Assembly (NCBI GenBank): GCA_964371155.1
Contig: CAYJLI010000003.1
Location: 1 to 64,000, forward strand
DNA from: CAYJEQ01 sp964371155
GTDB taxonomy: Bacteria; Bacillota; Clostridia; Oscillospirales; Ruminococcaceae
Length of the DNA: 64,000 bases
Direction of reading: 5' to 3'
The position numbers and the translations under genes were made by a program. Shown piece by piece: positions 1-6,884 of this stretch (position 1 is the first letter of the stretch; every line of letters begins with the position of its first letter). The notes beneath the pieces are model-generated. The model saw nothing but the letters and a program-made list of their open reading frames with translations. It was not told where the DNA came from and searched no databases.

Positions 1-629
1 TCCTATCATTCGACGTTGTAAATATGATGGCTGGTCTGCTTGTAAGAGCAAGAAACCCAGCTGTTACACAGCCAGAATACGAATACATTTCACTTATCCT
101 TGAAAACCTACCACCGGTAGCAAGAGGATTATTCATCTTCGGTGTATTTGGTGCTATTATCTCCACAATTGATACACAGTTCTTGGTTGGTGGTGAAATT
201 ATAGCTAAGGATATCGTACAACCGCTACTTAAGAAACCACTTACAGATAAGCAGAGCATCAATGTTACCAGAGTTTCCTGTGTAGTATTTGCTTGTATCG
301 CTCTTCCATCTGCATTTGTTTTCCCACTTGTATACGATATTACTATTTTCCTATCAAGCCTTTCAATGTGTGCACTCTTCGTGCCACTACTTGCAGCGGT
401 TATGTACAAAGGCAAAAAGACAAATGTTGCTGGTTTCGCTTCAATCATAGTAGGTTTTGCAGTGTGGTTCTACTTCACTACATTCCCACTATACAGCGAG
501 TCACTCTTCGGTGCATCACCTGTTAATGCGTTAGTATTCGGTCTACCTGCATCATTCATCGCTTTCATAATCGGTAACAACTTCGGTAAAGTACTGCATG
601 AAGATGAGAAGACAACATTGGTTAAATAA
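1..629 (+). CDS. Sodium:solute symporter, copy 1 (3' part only)
   Basis: Partial gene cut by the left edge; the reading frame is open from base 3. The last roughly 208 residues match the C-terminal half of the complete symporter at 1790-3217, at about 85% identity by eye. Several hydrophobic segments of the SSS fold are present, and the conserved stretch GAIISTIDTQFLVGGE is shared by both copies. SSS proteins import organic solutes or ions with sodium; the substrate cannot be read from the sequence. The gene is followed after 17 nt by a small membrane protein gene with an AGGAGG site. The first 55 nt equal 2592-2646 exactly and identity stops at base 56, so this edge is probably a contig end inside a duplicated region. 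Confidence 0.85.
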   Translation, partial: LSFDVVNMMAGLLVRARNPAVTQPEYEYISLILENLPPVARGLFIFGVFGAIISTIDTQFLVGGEIIAKDIVQPLLKKPLTDKQSINVTRVSCVVFACIALPSAFVFPLVYDITIFLSSLSMCALFVPLLAAVMYKGKKTNVAGFASIIVGFAVWFYFTTFPLYSESLFGASPVNALVFGLPASFIAFIIGNNFGKVLHEDEKTTLVK

Positions 630-646
630 TTTAGGAGGATAATACT

Positions 647-922
647 ATGAGTGAAAATAATAAAAGAGTATTCACAAAAGAAGACTTAGCTATTAAATGG
701 TTTGGCGTTGACGGCGCAATGATTCTTCTCTATGTAGTCCTAAGTTCATTTTATGGCTACGGATTTATTAATAGAGTTGACTGGATTTGTATCTGGGCAG
801 CACCAATTATCACAAGTGCTATCGCTTTAGGTATATTCGCAAACTACCTACAAGAAGTATTTAAATTTGCTGGCAAAGCTAAAGCAGATGCTGAAGCAAG
901 AAGAGCAAAAGAGAATAAGTAA
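647..922 (+). CDS. Small membrane protein paired with the symporter, copy 1
   Basis: 91 residues with a polar N-terminus, two hydrophobic stretches at about residues 22-42 and 46-66, and a lysine- and alanine-rich tail, so a two-pass membrane protein with both ends probably cytoplasmic. It starts 17 nt after the symporter stop behind TTTAGGAGGATAATACT and is surely co-transcribed. Small partner proteins of this size accompany some SSS carriers (PanF with YhdT, ActP-type with DUF485). I do not recognise this family, and a role as accessory subunit is inferred only from the repeated linkage. It differs from the second copy (3235-3510) at one residue (Ala/Glu near the C-terminus). Confidence 0.8.
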   Translation: MSENNKRVFTKEDLAIKWFGVDGAMILLYVVLSSFYGYGFINRVDWICIWAAPIITSAIALGIFANYLQEVFKFAGKAKADAEARRAKENK

Positions 923-969
923 TTCTTTTATAATACTTGATTATTCCTAATGATATACACAAGTCTAAG

Positions 970-1012
970 ATGCATGAGCTTCCTTAATTGAGGCTCATGC
1001 ATTTTGGTTTTT
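970..1012 (+). terminator. Rho-independent terminator after symporter unit 1
   Basis: Perfect 10-bp arms (970-979 and 993-1002) followed by TTTGGTTTTT. The corresponding place after unit 2 holds a related but rearranged hairpin (3552-3593). Confidence 0.7.
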
Positions 1013-1070
1013 GGAGCTTAATGATACTATAAATTGCTTCTATACCAATTCGTTTCTTTAAAATTTTGTT

Positions 1071-1114
1071 TAGGTGTATAACATAACCTCGCCGAAGGTT
1101 ATGTTATACACCTA
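1071..1114. repeat. 19-bp perfect inverted repeat
   Basis: Arms 1071-1089 and 1096-1114 pair without mismatch around a 6-nt loop, and AAAATTTT-type runs flank both sides. It could serve as a terminator in either direction. It lies about 60 bp beyond the first terminator and has no counterpart after unit 2. Confidence 0.6.
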
Positions 1115-1789
1115 AATTTTTATTATAGAGATTATAATATTAAAGAAATTTTCAAGCTCCGAAAAGTATACTTAAACAGTAAAATGGTATTTAAGTAACG
1201 CGCAGAAAATGCACAAAATTTGTTAATTATGTGCATTTTTATTAAAGCATTTTATACTTATTACAAAAATAGCATTTATTTACAAAAAAATGTAGATTTT
1301 ATTAATAAACTGTGTTATAATTTATGCATGGAACTAATATATAAGTATTGTTAAATATATTAGTTTAATTTATGCAAAAACATATTAATTTGCCGATGCT
1401 ACTTTATGGAATATTTTATTTTTTAAAGCAAAAGATTGTCGAGTTATTGATTTTGTACATTTTTTTAATCAAGCACTTTGTCAGACTACTAAGCTAAAAC
1501 ATCATAAAACTATAAACTTAAGCAAACAAATATGTAGTTTTTGTGAACGCGTAATACTGAAATTAAAATTCAGTTCATTTGTTTTAAATAGGAATATCTT
1601 GTGTATAGCCGAAGATTTATGTTATAGCCATCAAAAACTTGTGTAGGTCAGGCATGGGGGTTATATATTAAATTTTCTACTGCATTTGCACTGTACGGGG
1701 CGTTGGGGTATAACGAAAAAACTCAATGCTCAAAAGAAATCCCTACTTAATATAATTATTTATGTAGATATTTTAGGAGGAAAAATTTT

Positions 1790-3217
1790 ATGTTAACAAT
1801 GGTTGATAATATTACCTTGCTACTATGTGCCGTAGGCATTTTATGGGTAGGTAAATATTTTGCTTCCACTGCTGATAGCATGGACAGCTTTTACTCTGCA
1901 AATAGATCCCTACCATGGTCACTCGCCGTTGGTACAATGGTTGCTTCATGGTACGGTGGTGCCGGCGTTATTGGTACAACAGGTTATGTTGCTTACATGG
2001 GTATTTCTGCATACTTCATCTGGAGTATCGGTGCTCACTTAGTTCGTTTCCCACTTGCTCTATGGGTAGGTCCATCTGTTTCTCTAAGAGTTCAAGGTAC
2101 AGTACCACAGATGCTCGAGCGTTACTACGGTAAAGTAGTTGCTGTATTCGGTGCTATCGTACTTATCTCAGGTCTTATGGGTATCGCAGAAGTAGCTACT
2201 ACAGGTTATGTAGGTGAAGCTGCTTGGGGAATTAATAAATACATAGTTGCTATCGGCGTTCTTGTAGTATCCGTTTTCATTGCAACAATGGGTGGTCTAA
2301 TGGGCGTTGCTGTTACCGACATGATCTTCTTTGCGGTTATGATTGTTAGTATCTGTGCTGCTCTTCCAGTTGCTGCATCTACTTTTGGCGGATGGGCTGA
2401 AATCGTTGCTGTACTTGAAGTTGAGGCTCCTTTGATGCTTTCAACATTCGGTGGTACACCACCTGGACGAGCCGTTGTACTTGTACTACTTTGTGTAAAC
2501 ATGTACAAAGACCCAACTTTCTACCAGAGATTTGCTGCTGCTAACACACCAAGAACTGGTGGACGCGCACTTCTAATCGGTTTCTCAATCTTCCTATCAT
2601 TCGACGTTGTAAATATGATGGCTGGTCTGCTTGTAAGAGCAAGAAATCCTGAAGTTGTACAGCCTGAATTTGAATACATCACACTTATCCTTGAAAATCT
2701 ACCACCGGTAGTAAGAGGATTATTCATCTTCGGTGTATTTGGTGCGATTATCTCCACAATTGATACACAGTTCTTAGTTGGTGGTGAAATTGTTGCTAAG
2801 GATGTCGTACAACCACTACTGAAAAAACCACTTACAGATAAGCAAAGCATCAATATTACCAGAATTTCCTGTATAGTATTTGCTTGTATTGCTGTTCCGG
2901 TTGCATTTATGTTCCCACTCGTATACGATATCATGATCTTCTTATCAAGTCTTTCAATGTGTGCGCTGTTCGTACCACTACTTGCAGCGGTTATGTACAC
3001 AGGCAAAAAGACAAATGTTGCAGGTCTGCTTTCAATGGTAGTAGGTTTCTTAGTATGGTTCTACTTTACAAACTTCCCACTATACAGCGAAGCACTATTC
3101 GGTGAAAGACCTGTTGATGCATTAGTATTCGGTCTACCAGCTTCATTAATCGCATTCATCATCGGTAACAACTTCGGTAAAGTACTGCATGAGGATGAGG
3201 CAGTAGTTATTAAATAA
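1790..3217 (+). CDS. Sodium:solute symporter family transporter, copy 2
   Basis: 475 residues, about 12-13 hydrophobic segments, the length and pattern of the SSS family (sodium-coupled uptake of sugars, amino acids, carboxylates and similar solutes). The N-terminal GKYFASTADSMDSFYSANRS region and the SWYGGAGVIG stretch resemble the substrate- and sodium-site region of TM1-TM2 in this family. The start ATG follows TTTAGGAGGAAAAATTTT, a strong ribosome binding site. The C-terminal half is duplicated upstream (1-629). It is followed after 17 nt by its small partner gene. Substrate unknown. Confidence 0.88.
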   Translation: MLTMVDNITLLLCAVGILWVGKYFASTADSMDSFYSANRSLPWSLAVGTMVASWYGGAGVIGTTGYVAYMGISAYFIWSIGAHLVRFPLALWVGPSVSLRVQGTVPQMLERYYGKVVAVFGAIVLISGLMGIAEVATTGYVGEAAWGINKYIVAIGVLVVSVFIATMGGLMGVAVTDMIFFAVMIVSICAALPVAASTFGGWAEIVAVLEVEAPLMLSTFGGTPPGRAVVLVLLCVNMYKDPTFYQRFAAANTPRTGGRALLIGFSIFLSFDVVNMMAGLLVRARNPEVVQPEFEYITLILENLPPVVRGLFIFGVFGAIISTIDTQFLVGGEIVAKDVVQPLLKKPLTDKQSINITRISCIVFACIAVPVAFMFPLVYDIMIFLSSLSMCALFVPLLAAVMYTGKKTNVAGLLSMVVGFLVWFYFTNFPLYSEALFGERPVDALVFGLPASLIAFIIGNNFGKVLHEDEAVVIK

Positions 3218-3234
3218 TTTAGGAGGATAATACA

Positions 3235-3510
3235 ATGAGTGAAAATAATAAAAGAGTATTCACAAAAGAAGACTTAGCCATTAAGTGGTTTGGCGTTGAC
3301 GGCGCAATGATTCTTCTCTATGTAGTCCTAAGTTCATTTTATGGCTACGGATTTATTAATAGAGTTGACTGGATTTGTATCTGGGCAGCACCAATTATCA
3401 CAAGTGCTATCGCTTTAGGTATATTCGCAAACTACCTACAAGAAGTATTTAAATTTGCTGGCAAAGCTAAAGCAGATGCTGAAGAAAGAAGAGCAAAAGA
3501 GAATAAGTAA
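3235..3510 (+). CDS. Small membrane protein paired with the symporter, copy 2
   Basis: 91 residues, differing from copy 1 (647-922) by one residue and three nucleotides over 276 nt. Two hydrophobic segments (about 22-42 and 46-66) and a charged C-terminal tail. It starts after AGGAGGATAATACA, 17 nt beyond the symporter stop. The near identity at synonymous positions contrasts with the more diverged symporter genes upstream and suggests recent exchange between the two units. Function unknown; an accessory subunit of the symporter is the simplest inference. Confidence 0.8.
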   Translation: MSENNKRVFTKEDLAIKWFGVDGAMILLYVVLSSFYGYGFINRVDWICIWAAPIITSAIALGIFANYLQEVFKFAGKAKADAEERRAKENK

Positions 3511-3551
3511 TTCTTTATAATACTTGATTATTCCTAATAATATACACAAGG

Positions 3552-3604
3552 CTAAGATGCATGAGTGCTCGTAAGGGTACCCATGCATCTTAGTTTATTT
3601 TTAT
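3552..3604 (+). terminator. Terminator after symporter unit 2
   Basis: 12-bp perfect arms 3552-3563 and 3582-3593 around an 18-nt loop, followed by TTTATTTTTAT. The left arm resembles the terminator stem of unit 1. Confidence 0.7.
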
Positions 3605-3701
3605 ATTAAGTCAAGGGTGGCAAAGACGAGGCTATTTATAAATGAAAACCAATAAAAAAGAAATACCCTTTCATAGCTTCCCCATGCTTTCCTATATGTG
3701 A

Positions 3702-3730
3702 TTGACAATTGGGAAAGATTATACTATTAT
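3702..3730 (+). promoter_or_regulatory. Sigma-A type promoter of the ECF sigma operon
   Basis: TTGACA (3702-3707), 17-nt spacer, TATTAT (3725-3730). Transcription would begin near 3737, about 150 nt before the sigma factor start. Confidence 0.6.
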
Positions 3731-3758
3731 AGGTTTGATTTTAAAATAAAAAAATAAT

Positions 3759-3805
3759 AATTCCCTTTCTTTGCATTTAAAGGCCAAGGAAAGGGAATTT
3801 TAATA
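3759..3805 (+). terminator. Hairpin in the leader of the ECF sigma gene (terminator or attenuator)
   Basis: Perfect 11-bp arms 3759-3769 and 3789-3799 followed by TTTTAAT. It lies between the promoter at 3702-3730 and the sigma gene at 3889, so it could stop transcripts before the gene. Confidence 0.5.
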
Positions 3806-3888
3806 TTATAAAAAATTTTTTTCATATAATGATAGATTTAATATTTTTTCTGCGAAATATAATGTGAAAGCACAAAGGAGGTGTATAT

Positions 3889-4440
3889 GTGTCAGCTATT
3901 TCCGAACAAATATTAGTTAAGCAAATAATAAATAGAGAAGAGCAATCTCTCTCTTTAGTGCTTGATAATTACGGTAATTTAATCAAGAGTATTATTAGAA
4001 AGCATCTAAATCTTCTACCAAATTACCATGAGGAATGCTTTAATGATGTGCTCTTAGCCATATGGGATCATATCGAGCAGTACAGCGACGAAAAAAGCTC
4101 TTTTAAGAACTGGATTGCGGGCATAACGAGATATAAGGCAATAAGCTATGCAAGAAAATACATTAAAGAAATCACTCAGGAGGATATTGACACAGCGCAG
4201 AATATAAATGATGAAAGGGCTGTGAATATGCTTTTGGAGAAGGAAGTAAATGAAAGTTTTCATGCGATACTCAGTGGCTTAAATGAAAAGGATAAAGAAA
4301 TTTTTACAAGGCTTTATTTTGAGGAGCAGGAGATGGAGCAGATAAGCCGTGAAATGAAGATGTCGCCAGAGAATATTTACAATCGGCTTTCAAGGGGGCG
4401 AAAAAAACTGCGCACAATTTTACATTTGAGAGGTGAATGA
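3889..4440 (+). CDS. RNA polymerase sigma factor, ECF (sigma-70 family)
   Basis: 183 residues, typical ECF length. Region 2 covers about residues 20-90 (helical, with WDHIEQYSDEKSSFKNWIAGI followed by RYKAISYARK) and region 4 about 125-180, with a helix-turn-helix around EQISREMKMSPENIYNRLSRGRKKL. GTG start at 3889 with AAAGGAGG 7 nt upstream. The stop is one base before the preferred start of the anti-sigma gene, so the two are translationally coupled. It would direct transcription of a regulon that probably includes this operon; the target promoter is not evident. Confidence 0.88.
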   Translation: MSAISEQILVKQIINREEQSLSLVLDNYGNLIKSIIRKHLNLLPNYHEECFNDVLLAIWDHIEQYSDEKSSFKNWIAGITRYKAISYARKYIKEITQEDIDTAQNINDERAVNMLLEKEVNESFHAILSGLNEKDKEIFTRLYFEEQEMEQISREMKMSPENIYNRLSRGRKKLRTILHLRGE

Positions 4441-4441
4441 G

Positions 4442-5491
4442 ATGAAAGAAAATATCTATGAGATACTAAACGAAGTAAAGACGGATATAAGTGACTACGA
4501 AGAATGCATCCTCACTCAGGATGAAAAAGATAAAATATTAAGCAATGAAATTTTAAAAAGAAAACTATTAAAGGGGAATAATGAAATGAATAACAAAACA
4601 AATAATAAATTACCTAAGAGGCTTATAGCTACCGCAGCGTCGCTATTAATTGTAGCTACAACTTCCTTGGTGGGAGTACAAGCATTTGCAACAACAAACC
4701 CAATCGCACACTCAATCGCAGATGTATTCGGACTTAATGCGAGCTTAGACAATTATGCAACAATTGTGAGCACACCGATTACAAAAGAAGGCATTACAGT
4801 AAGTATAGATGAAGTGATATATGACAAAATGAATAATAAAATTTTCATCTCAACAGCAGTTTCTTCAGAAAATGAAGTAATAGAAGAGGGAAATAATTTT
4901 ATACCTCATTTAAGACTCTATATAAACGGCGAATATATGAATGCAACACATTTGCATACAAGCTATAAAATAGATGAGAGCACACAGGGCTTAATAAGCG
5001 AAGTGCTTCTAAATGAAGAATTCGAAGGCGATATGGACATTAATGTAGAAATTGCAGGTGTTGATATTAATGACGAATATATCAAAGAAAAATGGGAATT
5101 TAAGTTTAGCACCAATGGTGAAGAGCTTGCAGAAAAAACATATTCCGAGGAATTAGTTCGTGATTTCGATTTAGGCAATGGCACAGAGATAAGAATTGAA
5201 AACTTCACAACAAATCCAATTTCCACCAATATATACTACACCACGGACAGCCTTATGCATGATAAAAATATTGAAATAGTTGGTGTGGACAATTTAGGGA
5301 ATGAAGTGAAATTTGTAGAAGAATATGGTCATGCTGGACAGGGTGGAGGCCTTGCACTAGATAGTGAATACACAATTACGGGCGATGTAGAGTACTTTAC
5401 ATTACAGCTTTATTGCCAAACTGTTGAGGAAGGCCCAGTAGTGGCTGAATTTGAGGCTGTTGGCGAAGAGTTTACAGTGAACTTAAAATAG
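4442..5491 (+). CDS. DUF4179-type membrane anti-sigma factor
   Basis: About 349 residues. A short cytoplasmic N-terminus (about residues 1-50) is followed by one transmembrane helix (about 57-80) and a large extracytoplasmic domain beginning with the conserved TNPIAHSIADVFG-like stretch of DUF4179 proteins. Such proteins are encoded next to ECF sigma factors in Clostridia and are taken to hold the sigma factor at the membrane. The ATG at 4442 is preferred over the GTG at 4433, because the GAGAGG site lies 8 nt before the ATG and overlaps the GTG. The signal sensed is unknown. Confidence 0.8.
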   Translation: MKENIYEILNEVKTDISDYEECILTQDEKDKILSNEILKRKLLKGNNEMNNKTNNKLPKRLIATAASLLIVATTSLVGVQAFATTNPIAHSIADVFGLNASLDNYATIVSTPITKEGITVSIDEVIYDKMNNKIFISTAVSSENEVIEEGNNFIPHLRLYINGEYMNATHLHTSYKIDESTQGLISEVLLNEEFEGDMDINVEIAGVDINDEYIKEKWEFKFSTNGEELAEKTYSEELVRDFDLGNGTEIRIENFTTNPISTNIYYTTDSLMHDKNIEIVGVDNLGNEVKFVEEYGHAGQGGGLALDSEYTITGDVEYFTLQLYCQTVEEGPVVAEFEAVGEEFTVNLK

Positions 5492-5550
5492 CTTGAATTT
5501 TTCTAAGATTCTTGCATTACTTCACTAATGAAGAAATTAAACAAAATGTA

Positions 5551-5600
5551 TTTTACCCCCTTATCCTTGCAGATAGCGAGGATAAGGGGGTAAAAGTCTT
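5551..5600. terminator. Bidirectional terminator between anti-sigma and arsR genes
   Basis: Perfect 16-bp arms (5551-5566, 5580-5595) with terminal T/A runs on both sides. It separates the convergent plus-strand ECF operon from the minus-strand arsR operon. Confidence 0.8.
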
Positions 5601-5643
5601 ATTTGAGATACTTACCTTGCACTCTTATTACAATCAATTTATA

Positions 5644-5940
5644 TTATGCGTCCGAATTACAGTAAGTTTTCTTGATAGTCTCTAAGAGTGTTAAAACTCT
5701 TTCGTCTTTGATATTGTAGGTGATTGTCTGAGCTTTTTTGTCATAATCAAGTATGCCGTGGGCTTTTAAAAGGGCTAAATGCTGAGATAATCCTGATTGT
5801 GTGATATTAAGCGTTTTAAGCAATGTACTAACAGTTTGTGGCTCTTTTGAAAGCTCACATAATATAAGTAGTCTATTCTCATTTGCTAAGAGTTTTAATA
5901 AATCAGCGATTTCTTTTGCCTTTTCCTGCATTTCATCCAT
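5644..5940 (-). CDS. ArsR/SmtB family repressor, candidate persulfide sensor
   Basis: 98 residues, winged helix-turn-helix. The recognition region is TLNITQSGLSQHLALLKAHG (about 43-62), followed by the wing YDKKAQTITYNI. The metal motif ELCVCD of arsenic/cadmium sensors is absent. The only two cysteines are C28 in NRLLILCEL and C94 in KTYCNSDA, 66 residues apart. From memory this is the spacing of the persulfide-sensing pair in SqrR (C41/C107) and BigR, and the NRLLILC and YC contexts also fit. It is the last gene of an operon with a ferredoxin and a membrane Fe-S protein, under a promoter covered by a 13-bp palindrome (6776-6813), so autoregulation is likely. Sensing of sulfide-derived persulfides is inferred. 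Confidence 0.85.
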   Translation of the reverse strand: MDEMQEKAKEIADLLKLLANENRLLILCELSKEPQTVSTLLKTLNITQSGLSQHLALLKAHGILDYDKKAQTITYNIKDERVLTLLETIKKTYCNSDA

Positions 5941-5942
5941 GA

Positions 5943-6512
5943 CTATTCTCCTTTGTTTTTAAGTCTGCAAATTTCTTGTGTCATTGTACCCATAGGACAG
6001 TAGACACAAAAGCCTCGTGGCTTATAAAAGATCATTGTAAAAATTCCTAAAGCACTCGAAGTGAGCATAACGCTGTAAAACCCAAATGCAAACTGCGCAA
6101 TCCAATTTGGGATATCGGTAGTGTTTGCAAATTCCCACGGCAATTTAAACATCCAGAATAATGTGACGAGCTCTGATAAATTAGAAGCTCCTGCAAAAAC
6201 CAAATAAGTTGTAAAGAGCATATTAAAGAACATTATCATAAAAAAACTCAGAAAACTATACCTAAATAATTTTGTTTTCACAAATTTAGGTAGGGGCGAA
6301 TTACGGGAGAGTTTGCTACCTAAAACAGTAAAAAGCTGACCCCTACCACAGAAATTATGGCAATAGGATTTGTTTCCTGTAAATATTGCAATAATTAGTG
6401 GTGTCAAAAAGAAAATCATCCCAAACCACGCAAAAAGTATATTAAAAAATCCTAAAGTAAAGTATAAAATTTCAATAATCCATAAATAATCATACCATTT
6501 TTTATTTTTCAT
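5943..6512 (-). CDS. Membrane-bound 4Fe-4S binding protein (NapH/CcoG-like)
   Basis: 189 residues with about four hydrophobic segments (residues 10-45, 88-112, about 120-135, 147-170). Two cysteine clusters face the same side: SYCHNFCGRGQ near residue 52 and RGFCVYCPMGT near residue 172, resembling the polyferredoxin-type membrane proteins NapH, NosR and CcoG but lacking their full CxxCxxxCP ferredoxin domains. Those are presumably supplied by the 70-residue ferredoxin encoded directly upstream (11-nt overlap). A role in electron transfer between a cytoplasmic ferredoxin and the membrane is inferred. It precedes the arsR gene by 2 nt. Confidence 0.75.
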   Translation of the reverse strand: MKNKKWYDYLWIIEILYFTLGFFNILFAWFGMIFFLTPLIIAIFTGNKSYCHNFCGRGQLFTVLGSKLSRNSPLPKFVKTKLFRYSFLSFFMIMFFNMLFTTYLVFAGASNLSELVTLFWMFKLPWEFANTTDIPNWIAQFAFGFYSVMLTSSALGIFTMIFYKPRGFCVYCPMGTMTQEICRLKNKGE

Positions 6513-6714
6513 AGCGCACCTCAGTCGTAATAATTTCTATAACTGAAGCAGGGCATATCTTACTGCATTTGCCACAGCCCACACATTTTTTTTCATCAAC
6601 CCTTGCTTTTATACCATCGGTTATAGAAATAGCGGCAAGGGGACATGCTTTTAAACAGCTTCCACATGCCACACACAGCCCATCTACAACAGCAAGTCGC
6701 TTATTCTTCATCAT
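6502..6714 (-). CDS. 2[4Fe-4S] ferredoxin
   Basis: 70 residues with two classical clusters, CVACGSCLKACP (residues about 14-25) and CVGCGKCSKICP (about 44-55), each able to ligate one [4Fe-4S] centre. Small soluble electron carrier. It is the first gene of the operon that continues into the membrane Fe-S protein and the ArsR repressor. AAAGGA lies upstream of the start, and the promoter is at 6800-6828. Confidence 0.88.
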   Translation of the reverse strand: MMKNKRLAVVDGLCVACGSCLKACPLAAISITDGIKARVDEKKCVGCGKCSKICPASVIEIITTEVRYEK

Positions 6715-6775
6715 TTAAAAGACATTCCTTTCGTCAAGAGCATAATAAAAGTTATTTTTTAGCTTCGTAACATTA

Positions 6776-6828
6776 TTTTGTAGTATATCAGTAATTACTA
6801 ATATACTACAAAAAGAAATGGAAGTCAA
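6776..6828 (-). promoter_or_regulatory. Promoter of the ferredoxin-arsR operon with overlapping palindromic operator
   Basis: On the minus strand, TTGACT (6823-6828), 17-nt spacer, TATATT (6800-6805). A 13-bp inverted repeat (6776-6788 and 6801-6813) covers the -10 box and the start point. Binding of a dimeric ArsR protein here would block initiation; that the local ArsR does so is inferred from proximity. Confidence 0.65.
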
Positions 6829-6884
6829 GTTTTTTGAGAAAAATAGGGTTTGTTAGTATTAATATCTGTATAAAGCATCATTTA

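Larger units (their letters stand above)
923..1789. other. Intergenic region between the two symporter units
   Basis: 867 bp without a convincing gene. It holds the terminator at 970-1012, a long perfect hairpin at 1071-1114, and about 670 bp of very AT-rich sequence. A weak promoter candidate TTGTGT-N17-TATATA (1639-1644, 1662-1667) would give a leader of about 115 nt for the downstream symporter. A short inverted repeat lies near 1557-1575. No riboswitch class was recognised. Confidence 0.5.
3511..3888. other. Intergenic region upstream of the ECF sigma factor gene
   Basis: 378 bp. It contains the terminator of symporter unit 2, a sigma-A type promoter (3702-3730), a leader hairpin (3759-3799), and two further TATAAT-like boxes (3825-3830 and 3858-3863) that lack good -35 partners. 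Confidence 0.6.
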
